Shown here: positions 1 through 7,606 of the stretch, piece by piece
Layout: every line of letters begins with the position of its first letter
Position numbering within the stretch: position 1 is the stretch's first letter
Assembly: GCA_947296775.1 (NCBI GenBank)
Contig: CAMYRF010000036.1
Coordinates: 1-7,606, forward strand
Reading direction: 5' to 3'
Length of the DNA: 7,606 nt
DNA from: an uncultured Mycoplasmatota bacterium
Lineage (GTDB): Bacteria > Bacillota_I > Bacilli_A > RF39 > UBA660
The notes under the pieces: model-generated
The model's database searches: none
The model's input: the letters and a program-made list of their open reading frames with translations, nothing else
Told to the model about the DNA's origin: nothing
Position numbers and translations under genes: made by a program

Positions 1-39
1 ATAAAATATCTTTAATTTTATAAAAAGTGTGACATATGA

Positions 40-574
40 TTGATTTCTCTAGACTATCACACATATAATGATTTAGCTTCTATTGACCATGCTGATATGG
101 CTGTCAAATTATTGTTTGAAAACGGAGACATTAAAAAGTTTTGGAATAAAGAAGAAGATTATGATGAAATTTATGATGCAATAAAATATCACAACAAATA
201 TGACATTCCAGACAATTTAAGTGAACATAATAAAACCTTATGCAAAGTAATTAGAGATGCTGATAAATTAGATTTATTTTATTTACTTAGTGAAGGATTT
301 ATAGAAGAACATGAAGAGGCACAACTTATTTCTGATAAAGTAAAGTCTGATTTTGAAAATAAAAAATCAATTAAGAGAATAGATGCTAAAAATGGAAATG
401 ATTTAATTTTACTTCATTTAGCATTTATATTTGATTTAAATTATAAATATTCTTTTGAATATTTACACAATCGTAAACTTATTTCTAGATATTTTGAATT
501 GATTAAAAATAAGGAATTATTTAAACCATATTTTGATATGGCAGAAAAGTATATAGAAGAAAGGATTGATAAAA

Positions 575-585
<11 letters not shown>
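40..585 (+). CDS. N-terminally truncated HD-domain hydrolase family protein (probable gene remnant)
   Basis: The 181-residue frame resembles the C-terminal two thirds of HD-superfamily metal-dependent phosphohydrolases of Bacillota. Visible are YHTYNDLASIDHAD (residues 6-19), a conserved His in KYHNKYDIP (His51), the RDADKLD acidic motif (72-78) and the family's closing helical part with AFIFDLNYKYSFEYL (128-142). The family normally has some 60-70 residues before this point, ending in the HDIGRF signature that supplies metal ligands. Here the frame is closed upstream by stops at 13-15 and 37-39. The codons just before the second stop read Cys-Asp-Ile, which may be the remnant of His-Asp-Ile. 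The only start is a TTG at 40 with no ribosome binding site. I infer a decaying gene without catalytic function; a sequencing error near the window edge is the alternative. The last codons overlap valS by 11 bp and carry its ribosome binding site. Confidence 0.6.
560..564 (+). promoter_or_regulatory. Ribosome binding site of valS
   Basis: AAAGG lies 10 bases before the ATG at 575, inside the end of the HD-family gene. It decides the valS start: the TTG at 566 would sit one base after this site, too close to be used. Its position inside the preceding frame suggests valS is translated from a transcript that begins upstream of the window or in its first bases. Confidence 0.55.
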
Positions 586-3094
<2,509 letters not shown>

Positions 3095-3104
3095 ACAAAA
3101 TTAA

Positions 3105-3133
3105 TTGCAATTTACGACTAAATATGATATATT
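3105..3133 (+). promoter_or_regulatory. Probable sigma-A promoter of the first pilin-like gene
   Basis: TTGCAA (3105-3110) and TATATT (3128-3133) are 17 bases apart, matching the sigma-A consensus at 4 of 6 and 5 of 6 positions. Transcription would begin near 3140, giving a leader of about 25 bases before the ATG at 3165. The -35 box lies within a perfect 10-base palindrome, AATTGCAATT (3103-3112), which could be a protein site or chance in AT-rich DNA. Confidence 0.5.
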
Positions 3134-3151
3134 TAATACAGTATCGAGAAT

Positions 3152-3160
3152 AAGGAGGAG
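3152..3160 (+). promoter_or_regulatory. Strong ribosome binding site of the first pilin-like gene
   Basis: AAGGAGGAG is a near-perfect Shine-Dalgarno sequence a few bases before the ATG at 3165. It fixes the start there and excludes an earlier in-frame TTG at 3105, which would add 20 residues ahead of the prepilin leader. Confidence 0.85.
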
Positions 3161-3164
3161 AAAC

Positions 3165-3584
3165 ATGAAAAATAAAGGATTTACATTAATAGAACTTTTG
3201 GCAGTTATTATAATTTTAGCCATCATCGCTTTAATAACTACACCAATTATCTTAAATGTAGTTAATAAAGCTAGATTAGATGCTGCTAAAGATAAAGCGT
3301 GGGGAACTATTGATGCCGTTAAAGTTGCATATGCCCAAGATCAAGCTGATAATGAAACTTTAGTATCATTCCCACTTGTTGTAACATTTGTCGGAGATGC
3401 TGGTGGAACTGTCGGAGTAACTCAAGTAAAAATGAGTGGACAAAAACCAGAAAGCGGAACTGTCACTATGGAAGAAGATGGAACATTCACTTGTAATAAA
3501 TTAAAATTTGGTAGTTATTGTTGTAATTCTGATGGAAACACAATGAATTGTGATCCTGATAATTGTACATCAAGCGTAGAGTAG
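3165..3584 (+). CDS. Type IV prepilin-like protein (pseudopilin)
   Basis: This 139-residue protein has the class III signal peptide of type IV pilins, type II secretion pseudopilins and ComG-type competence pseudopilins. A five-residue leader MKNKG is followed by FTLIELLAV. Prepilin peptidase would cut after Gly5 and methylate Phe6; Glu10 is the conserved mature Glu5 and Pro27 the kink Pro22. Residues 6-30 form the hydrophobic helix that anchors the subunit in the membrane and later packs in the filament core. The globular part has a GQKPESG motif (92-98), EEDG (103-106) and five cysteines (110, 119, 120, 129, 134), a notable number for a small exported domain. It stands alone, with its own promoter and a terminator overlapping its stop codon; no assembly ATPase, platform protein or peptidase is nearby. 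Which machine it serves (DNA uptake, adhesion or secretion) cannot be told from the window. The next gene is a divergent paralogue. Confidence 0.88.
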   Translation: MKNKGFTLIELLAVIIILAIIALITTPIILNVVNKARLDAAKDKAWGTIDAVKVAYAQDQADNETLVSFPLVVTFVGDAGGTVGVTQVKMSGQKPESGTVTMEEDGTFTCNKLKFGSYCCNSDGNTMNCDPDNCTSSVE

Positions 3585-3605
3585 GATATCCTACTTTTTC
3601 TTTTT
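3580..3605 (+). terminator. Intrinsic terminator overlapping the pilin stop codon
   Basis: The perfect palindrome AGTAGGATATCCTACT (3580-3595) can fold as a 6-bp stem with a 4-base loop, followed directly by TTTTCTTTTT. The TAG stop (3582-3584) lies in the left arm of the stem, so a ribosome finishing the gene would cover the hairpin. The stem is short but the U-run is long. Confidence 0.75.
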
Positions 3606-3611
3606 AAACAA

Positions 3612-3643
3612 TTGAAAAACAAATGCATTTATGATATTATAAT
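3612..3643 (+). promoter_or_regulatory. Sigma-A promoter of the second pilin-like gene
   Basis: TTGAAA (3612-3617) is 17 bases from TATTAT (3635-3640), each 5 of 6 to consensus. A perfect TATAAT overlaps at 3638-3643, but its spacing to the same -35 box is 20. Either way transcription begins around 3647-3650, leaving a leader of only about 14-17 bases before the ATG at 3664. The ribosome binding site AAAGGA (3649-3654) would therefore be at the very 5' end of the mRNA. Confidence 0.7.
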
Positions 3644-3663
3644 AATTGAAAGGATAGAGGAAT

Positions 3664-4095
3664 ATGGCTGGTGGGAAAAACATTTGGGAAAATGTTATAG
3701 TTTTTATATTAATAGGAATTGTTGTGTGTCTTCTAACACCAATAATTCAAGGACTTTTTTATAATTCGCAAATTTCAGGTGCTAAATCAAGTGCTGATGA
3801 GCTTGCGTCAACAATCGCAGTTTTATATGGAAATTTAAGCATGGAAAGAGAAATAGTTTTACCATTTACCATGCAATTTAGAGAAAATAAAACTTATGAT
3901 TTATACGAAGATACAACAAAAATATCTGCAAACCAATTACTAGAAAAAGGAAATAAACCAATTTCTGGATCAATTGTTATGGACAAAAATGGAGAAATAT
4001 ATGCCCAAAACATTACTTACGACAATGGAATTGTTTGTAATATGGAAATAGGCAAAGAAATGCAGTGTGTTAGAACTAAAAAAACAGGAAAATAA
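3664..4095 (+). CDS. Divergent pseudopilin-like membrane-anchored protein, paralogue of the preceding gene
   Basis: The 143-residue protein has one N-terminal hydrophobic segment (about 11-28) and a soluble C-terminal domain. It lacks FTLIE, yet lines up without gaps with the upstream pilin. Gly4 sits before a possible cleavage point, the next residues are KNIWE so that Glu9 falls at mature +5, and TPII places Pro26 at +22. Ala, Lys, Val and Tyr identities continue to Tyr55. Further on, GNKPISG (96-102) and Gly110 repeat the upstream GQKPESG and Gly106 with identical spacing. Cys125 and Cys135 match its Cys119 and Cys129, ten residues apart. I infer common descent and a role as a minor pilin or pseudopilin. 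Lys at +1 and Trp at +4 are atypical for prepilin peptidase substrates, so it may be processed poorly or remain uncleaved. The start is fixed by AAAGGA nine bases upstream. The gene has its own promoter and terminator. Confidence 0.75.
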   Translation: MAGGKNIWENVIVFILIGIVVCLLTPIIQGLFYNSQISGAKSSADELASTIAVLYGNLSMEREIVLPFTMQFRENKTYDLYEDTTKISANQLLEKGNKPISGSIVMDKNGEIYAQNITYDNGIVCNMEIGKEMQCVRTKKTGK

Positions 4096-4109
4096 TCCTG
4101 TTTTTCTTT
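4080..4109 (+). terminator. Intrinsic terminator overlapping the end of the second pilin-like gene
   Basis: The arms AAAAACAGGA (4080-4089) and TCCTGTTTTT (4096-4105) form a 10-bp stem with a 6-base loop, followed by CTTT. The gene's last codons form the left arm and its TAA stop (4093-4095) lies in the loop. It separates the pilin unit from lepA. Confidence 0.85.
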
Positions 4110-4135
4110 ATAACCGCAAATATACATGTTATAAT
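4107..4135 (+). promoter_or_regulatory. Extended -10 promoter of the lepA operon
   Basis: A perfect TATAAT (4130-4135) is preceded by the extended -10 TG (4127-4128). TTTATA (4107-4112), 17 bases upstream, is a weak -35 box that touches the U-run of the preceding terminator. Transcription would begin near 4142, leaving a leader of about 12 bases and the AGGTG ribosome binding site (4142-4146) at the 5' end of the mRNA. It probably drives lepA and the three genes after it. Confidence 0.75.
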
Positions 4136-4153
4136 AATTACAGGTGAAAAAAC

Positions 4154-5953
4154 ATGAAACAAGAAAACATTAGAAACTTTTCCATAATCGCCCATATCGA
4201 TCATGGAAAAAGCACAATCGCAGATAGAATCTTAGAACTAACAGGTGCCATTACTGAAAGAGAAAGCAAAGACCAGCTTTTAGATAATATGGACATCGAA
4301 AGAGAAAGAGGCATCACAATAAAATTAAATGCCGTTCAATTAAAATACAAGTATAAAAATGAAGATTATACACTTCATTTAATAGATACTCCAGGACATG
4401 TCGATTTTTCATACGAAGTATCTCGTAGTTTAGCTGCTTGCGAAGGAGCTGTTTTAGTCGTAGATGCTGCACAAGGAATAGAAGCTCAAACCCTTGCCAA
4501 TGTATATCTAGCCCTAGAAAATGATTTAACAATCATTCCAGTTATCAATAAAATAGATTTGCCAAATGCCGATATACCAAAAGTAAAACAAGAGTTAAAA
4601 GATACCTTTGGATTTGACGATGAAGAAATAATTTTAACCAGTGCAAAAACCGGCGAAGGCATCAAAGAACTAGTAGACGCAATTGTTGAAAGAATTCCTG
4701 CGCCACAAGGAAATCCCCAAAATAGATTAAAAGCCTTAGTATTTGATAGCCATTTTGACCCATACAAAGGAGTAATTGCTCTCGTAAGAATAGCCGAAGG
4801 CCAAATAAAAACAAAAGATAGATTAAAAATGATGGCAACAGGTGCTACACATGATGTAGTAGAACTAGGTGTATATAATCCAAAAGAACAAATAAAAGAT
4901 ATATTAAAAGCTGGTGAAGTAGGATACATTAGTGGAAGTATCAAAAATATTAGAGATATTAAAGTAGGCGACACCATGACCCTAGAAAATAATCCTGCTC
5001 AAGAAAGCCTTCCAGGATATAAACCAATGAAACCAATGGTATTTTGCGGATTGTATCCACTAGAATCAAGTAAATACCCAGATCTAAGAGAAGCCTTAGA
5101 AAAACTAAAATTAAATGATGCTGCTTTAGAATTTGAACCAGAAACCTCAAAAGCACTAGGTTTTGGATTTAGATGTGGATTCCTAGGCTTACTACATATG
5201 GAAATAACATTAGAGAGAATAGAAAGAGAATTCGGTATCGAATTAATCGCCACCAGCCCTTCAGTAATTTATAAAGTAACTAAGACCGATAAACAAATAA
5301 TCGATGTTGACAGCCCAGTAAAAATGCCAGAAAGACAAAAAATAGATAAAATAGAAGAACCATATATTAAAACAAATATACTAGTTCCAAGTGAATATAT
5401 TGGGCCAATTATGGAACTATGTCAAAACAAAAGAGGAAATTATATAAATATGGAATATTTAGATCCAACAAGAGTAAACATCCACTATGAAATTCCATTA
5501 TCAGAAATAGTTTATGATTTCTTCGATAAACTAAAAGGTGCAACTAGAGGATACGCCTCATTCGATTATGATTTAATAGGCTATAAAGAAAGTAATCTAG
5601 TAAAAATGGACATCCTTTTAAATGGTGAAGTAGTCGATGCCCTAAGCGTTATTGTTCATAAAGATTTCGCATATAAAAGAGGAAAATTAATCGTCGAAGC
5701 TCTAAAAAAACAAATTCCAAGACAAATGTTTGAAGTTCCGATTCAAGCCGTAATAGGAAGTAAAGCCATCGCAAGAGCCGATATAAAAGCAATGCGTAAA
5801 AACGTTCTTGCCAAATGTTATGGTGGAGATGTATCAAGAAAGAGAAAACTCCTAGAAAAACAAAAAGAAGGAAAGAAAAAAATGAAAATGGTTGGTAGTG
5901 TCGAAGTGCCACAAGAAGCCTTTTTAGCAGTGCTTAGCATGGATGAGGAGTAG
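4154..5953 (+). CDS. lepA: Elongation factor 4 (LepA), ribosomal translocation GTPase
   Basis: LepA/EF4 binds the ribosome, can back-translocate stalled complexes and has been linked to ribosome assembly. The 599 residues equal the E. coli protein in length. GTPase motifs are intact: G1 AHIDHGKST (13-21), G3 DTPGH (78-82), G4 NKID (132-135) and G5 SAKTG (163-167). They are followed by the EF-Tu-like domain II, the EF-G-like domains III and V (GFGFRCGFLGLLHMEI is diagnostic), and the LepA-specific C-terminal domain. That domain contains QAVIGSKAIARADIKAMRK and the basic stretch CYGGDVSRKRKLLEKQKEGK, ending with VPQEAFLAVL. The start is supported by AGGTG seven bases upstream. It is the first gene of a tight unit: the next start is 5 bp after its stop, and the ribosome binding site of that gene lies in the final lepA codons. 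Its codons favour A and C endings (ATC, GCC, CTA), unlike the genes that follow. Confidence 0.98.
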   Translation: MKQENIRNFSIIAHIDHGKSTIADRILELTGAITERESKDQLLDNMDIERERGITIKLNAVQLKYKYKNEDYTLHLIDTPGHVDFSYEVSRSLAACEGAVLVVDAAQGIEAQTLANVYLALENDLTIIPVINKIDLPNADIPKVKQELKDTFGFDDEEIILTSAKTGEGIKELVDAIVERIPAPQGNPQNRLKALVFDSHFDPYKGVIALVRIAEGQIKTKDRLKMMATGATHDVVELGVYNPKEQIKDILKAGEVGYISGSIKNIRDIKVGDTMTLENNPAQESLPGYKPMKPMVFCGLYPLESSKYPDLREALEKLKLNDAALEFEPETSKALGFGFRCGFLGLLHMEITLERIEREFGIELIATSPSVIYKVTKTDKQIIDVDSPVKMPERQKIDKIEEPYIKTNILVPSEYIGPIMELCQNKRGNYINMEYLDPTRVNIHYEIPLSEIVYDFFDKLKGATRGYASFDYDLIGYKESNLVKMDILLNGEVVDALSVIVHKDFAYKRGKLIVEALKKQIPRQMFEVPIQAVIGSKAIARADIKAMRKNVLAKCYGGDVSRKRKLLEKQKEGKKKMKMVGSVEVPQEAFLAVLSMDEE

Positions 5954-5958
5954 ATAAT

Positions 5959-6273
5959 ATGCTTAGTGAAGAACAAAAGAAAATAAAATTAAAAAGAATA
6001 ATATTTACTGTTCAAAGTTTTTTAGAATCAGATTTTAAAAATTTGGAAGAGTTATCTGAAAAAATTGGAATTCCTTCATCATCGATTCAAAGATATTTAA
6101 AAGATAAACAAGTAATAGACGAATATTTTGGTGAAGAAATATATGAAATGATTAGAGAAAAAATGGATTTTAATAAAGCAGAAGGTTTGAGTAAAGGTGG
6201 AACTAATTTTGCTAATTTTAATGTAAGTACTAAAGATGAATTTGGGAAATTTACTGGTAGTAGAAGAAGGTGA
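5959..6273 (+). CDS. SpoIIID-like helix-turn-helix DNA-binding protein
   Basis: This 104-residue, charged protein has no signal or membrane segment. Residues 28-47 (NLEELSEKIGIPSSSIQRYL) fit a helix-turn-helix. The layout follows SpoIIID, the mother-cell sporulation regulator of Bacillus (93 residues): an N-terminal basic helix, the HTH, an acidic linker, then a helix ending in DFNKAEGLSKGG (70-81), comparable to DYHKSIRHLRGG of SpoIIID. Sequence identity is modest, so regulatory targets cannot be assumed, and a non-sporulation role is possible. Its ribosome binding site AGGAG (5946-5950) is inside the last lepA codons, indicating translational coupling. The TGA stop is 4 bp before the next start. 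The C-terminus ends in a basic Ser-Arg-Arg-Arg tail; the codons for this tail also form the ribosome binding site of the next gene. Confidence 0.6.
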   Translation: MLSEEQKKIKLKRIIFTVQSFLESDFKNLEELSEKIGIPSSSIQRYLKDKQVIDEYFGEEIYEMIREKMDFNKAEGLSKGGTNFANFNVSTKDEFGKFTGSRRR

Positions 6274-6277
6274 TTAT

Positions 6278-7009
6278 ATGGTAATCAATGGCGAACCTTT
6301 TCATAAAGTTGGTAGAAAGTCTGCAATTATTACTATGCCAACACCCGATATCATTTTAAATGAATCATTTGATTATGGAAAATATGTGGAGGAGTATTTT
6401 CGTGATACTTTAGAATATCGTAAAGGCAATTGTCAAGGTTATTTTAAAGGCTGTGAAGATATTGATTTAGAAGAACTTTTTTATAGTGAATCTAAGTATT
6501 GTAAGGTTGATTCTAAACTAAAGGAACTTACTGATAATTACTACCGTGAAATTTATATTCTTCAGCACCAGTATGAAAATGCTTATAGAGAAAGACGTGC
6601 AGATGAAATAAATGAGGTAATTACTAGGTCTATGCAGGCACTTACTTCTGATTATATGGCTGAAAGAGAGTCTTTGGAAGAAGAAATTCGTTTGCAAGAT
6701 TTAAATGAAATCAAATTAATAATAGATGAGGCTTTAAGAGAGGCTAGAAAGCAACAAATTATTTTTGAAGATAATTTGTCTAAAGAAAGAGTTGCAGCTT
6801 ATAAAGCAGGTGATTTACCACTGTCAGACTTAACTTTGAGTGATTTAAGTAAATTGCCAAGTGATTCTAATGTACAACAAGTAAGTCGTTATTTACATGC
6901 AAGAATAACTGATAATATGGTAGATAATTATGATGTATATAATATGAAGTTAAAAGATACTGCAAATTTAATTGAATCTTGGGTACCATCACCAGGTAAA
7001 AAAAGATGA
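6278..7009 (+). CDS. Unrecognised soluble helical protein between the SpoIIID-like gene and hemW
   Basis: I do not recognise this 243-residue protein. It has no signal peptide or membrane segment. The N-terminal 75 residues contain three cysteines (52, 59, 75) and aromatic and acidic patches (YGKYVEEYF, DIDLEELFY). Residues 76-175 are very rich in Glu, Arg, Lys, Leu and Ile, and probably form long helices or a coiled coil. Residues 181-196 hold a short repeat, PLSDL-TLSDL-SKLPSD, which looks like a linker before the C-terminal helices; the protein ends in SPGKKR. The start at 6278 is supported by AAGG (6267-6270) seven bases upstream, formed by the last codons of the preceding gene. An in-frame earlier TTG at 6236 would overlap that gene by 38 bases and has no such site. 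The stop overlaps the hemW start. The context suggests expression together with lepA and the regulator; the function is unknown. Confidence 0.8.
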   Translation: MVINGEPFHKVGRKSAIITMPTPDIILNESFDYGKYVEEYFRDTLEYRKGNCQGYFKGCEDIDLEELFYSESKYCKVDSKLKELTDNYYREIYILQHQYENAYRERRADEINEVITRSMQALTSDYMAERESLEEEIRLQDLNEIKLIIDEALREARKQQIIFEDNLSKERVAAYKAGDLPLSDLTLSDLSKLPSDSNVQQVSRYLHARITDNMVDNYDVYNMKLKDTANLIESWVPSPGKKR

Positions 7010-7606
7010 TGGAAGCAGTATATATACATATTCCTTTTTGCAGGCAAATTTGTTCATATTGTGACTTTTGTAAAGTTATTAAACATGATAAATGGATTAA
7101 CGATTATTTGAATGCTTTAGAGTTAGAAATAAATAAGTATTATCAAGGTGAATTAATTAAAACTTTATATATTGGTGGTGGGACACCTAGTTCCTTATCT
7201 ATTTTAGAACTTGAAAGATTATTTAAAATTTTATCTGTGTTTAAATTGGATAACAATTGTGAGATTACTTTTGAATGTAATTGTGAAGATTTAAATTTAG
7301 AGTTATTTGAATTTCTTAAAGATAAAATTAATCGTCTTAGTATTGGTGTTCAGACATTTGATAATGAGTTAATTAAATTACTTGATAGAAAAAGTGTTGA
7401 TATAGATAATATTTATTTGGCTAAAAAGTATTTTGATAATATTAACATTGATTTAATGTATGGTTTTAATGTATCTAATGATGTTTTGAAAAATGATATT
7501 TTGAAGATACTTGAGTTAGATATCCCGCATATTTCTACTTATAATTTAATTTTAGAAGAGCATACAAAACTTTATATTTCTGGTTATAAACCTTGTAATG
7601 ATGATG
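7006..7606 (+). CDS. hemW: HemW-type radical SAM heme chaperone, 3' end beyond the window
   Basis: The first 200 residues of a HemW (formerly annotated as HemN-like coproporphyrinogen oxidase) are visible. HemW is a cytoplasmic radical SAM protein that binds heme and delivers it to respiratory proteins. The cluster motif CxxxCxxC is Cys12, Cys16 and Cys19 in HIPFCRQICSYCDF. It is followed by YIGGGTPSSL (SAM-binding glycine motif), RLSIGVQTFDNELIKLLDR, NIDLMYGF and YNLILEE, all characteristic of HemW/HemN. The CSYCDF form fits HemW better than authentic HemN. Two ATGs in tandem (7006 and 7009) could start it; AGGT at 6994-6997 favours 7006, which gives an ATGA overlap with the upstream stop. 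The usual C-terminal HemW domain lies outside the window. Codons are strongly T-ended. lepA followed by hemW is a common arrangement in Bacillota, supporting the call. Confidence 0.93.
   Translation, partial: MMEAVYIHIPFCRQICSYCDFCKVIKHDKWINDYLNALELEINKYYQGELIKTLYIGGGTPSSLSILELERLFKILSVFKLDNNCEITFECNCEDLNLELFEFLKDKINRLSIGVQTFDNELIKLLDRKSVDIDNIYLAKKYFDNINIDLMYGFNVSNDVLKNDILKILELDIPHISTYNLILEEHTKLYISGYKPCNDD

Noticed and set aside
37..39. TGA read as Trp or recoded, which would extend the HD protein upstream
   Set aside because: ValS uses TGG for its conserved tryptophans, TGA ends two other genes at close junctions, and a further TAA stop lies at 13-15 in the same frame.
566..574. Earlier TTG start for valS adding three residues
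   Set aside because: It lies one base after the AAAGG ribosome binding site; the ATG at 575 has proper spacing.
1..574. T-box riboswitch before valS
   Set aside because: The region directly upstream is occupied by the HD-family frame. I see no T-box consensus or associated terminator there. A T-box before the HD gene would be outside the window.
3103..3112. Palindrome AATTGCAATT as an operator
   Set aside because: Ten-base AT-rich palindromes are expected by chance in such DNA and there is no second copy near the other promoters; noted only in the promoter entry.
3105..3164. Earlier TTG start for the first pilin-like gene
   Set aside because: It would place 20 extra residues before the prepilin leader and falls on the -35 box; AAGGAGGAG directly precedes the ATG at 3165.
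4486..4977. Long open frame on the minus strand within lepA
   Set aside because: It is antisense to highly conserved lepA sequence, has no family resemblance, and is explained by few stop-forming triplets opposite this codon use. The other minus-strand frames were dropped for the same reason.
6236..6277. Earlier TTG start for the unknown 243-residue protein
   Set aside because: It overlaps the preceding gene by 38 bases and lacks a ribosome binding site; the ATG at 6278 has one.

Overview
The window is AT-rich DNA from a low-GC Gram-positive-type bacterium (Bacillota, or a related gut lineage of the Bacilli/Mollicutes kind). The evidence is strong AGGAGG-type ribosome binding sites, sigma-A-like promoters, A/T-ended codons, a SpoIIID-like regulator and hemW downstream of lepA. 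The standard genetic code is in use. Conserved tryptophans in ValS are TGG, and TGA ends two genes at tight gene junctions, so this is not the Mycoplasma code in which TGA means Trp. All genes are on the plus strand, and no stretch over 300 bases lacks a gene.

Layout. Positions 1-585 hold an HD-domain hydrolase family protein that has lost its N-terminal part, including the HD metal-binding signature. Its end overlaps valS (575-3094), which encodes complete valyl-tRNA synthetase. Between valS and lepA lie two small single-gene units, each with its own promoter and its own intrinsic terminator. The first (3165-3584) is a textbook type IV prepilin-like protein with a GFTLIE signature. The second (3664-4095) looks like an ordinary membrane-anchored protein, but it aligns with the first in the same register: Gly before the cleavage point, Glu at +5, Pro at +22, a shared GxKPxSGx7G motif and a C-terminal cysteine pair. 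I read it as a divergent, cryptic pseudopilin paralogue.

A strong extended -10 promoter then starts a tight four-gene unit: lepA (EF4 translational GTPase), a SpoIIID-like helix-turn-helix protein, an unrecognised 243-residue soluble helical protein, and hemW (radical SAM heme chaperone, cut by the window end). Gaps are 5 bp, 4 bp and a 4-bp overlap, so co-transcription and translational coupling are likely. lepA and hemW are commonly neighbours in Bacillota; the two genes between them are the accessory part.

The parts most worth attention are the cryptic pilin pair, the regulator-plus-unknown pair between lepA and hemW, and the decayed HD gene. The pilus or secretion machinery (ATPase, platform protein, prepilin peptidase) is not in the window, so any function for the pilins is inferred from the proteins alone.
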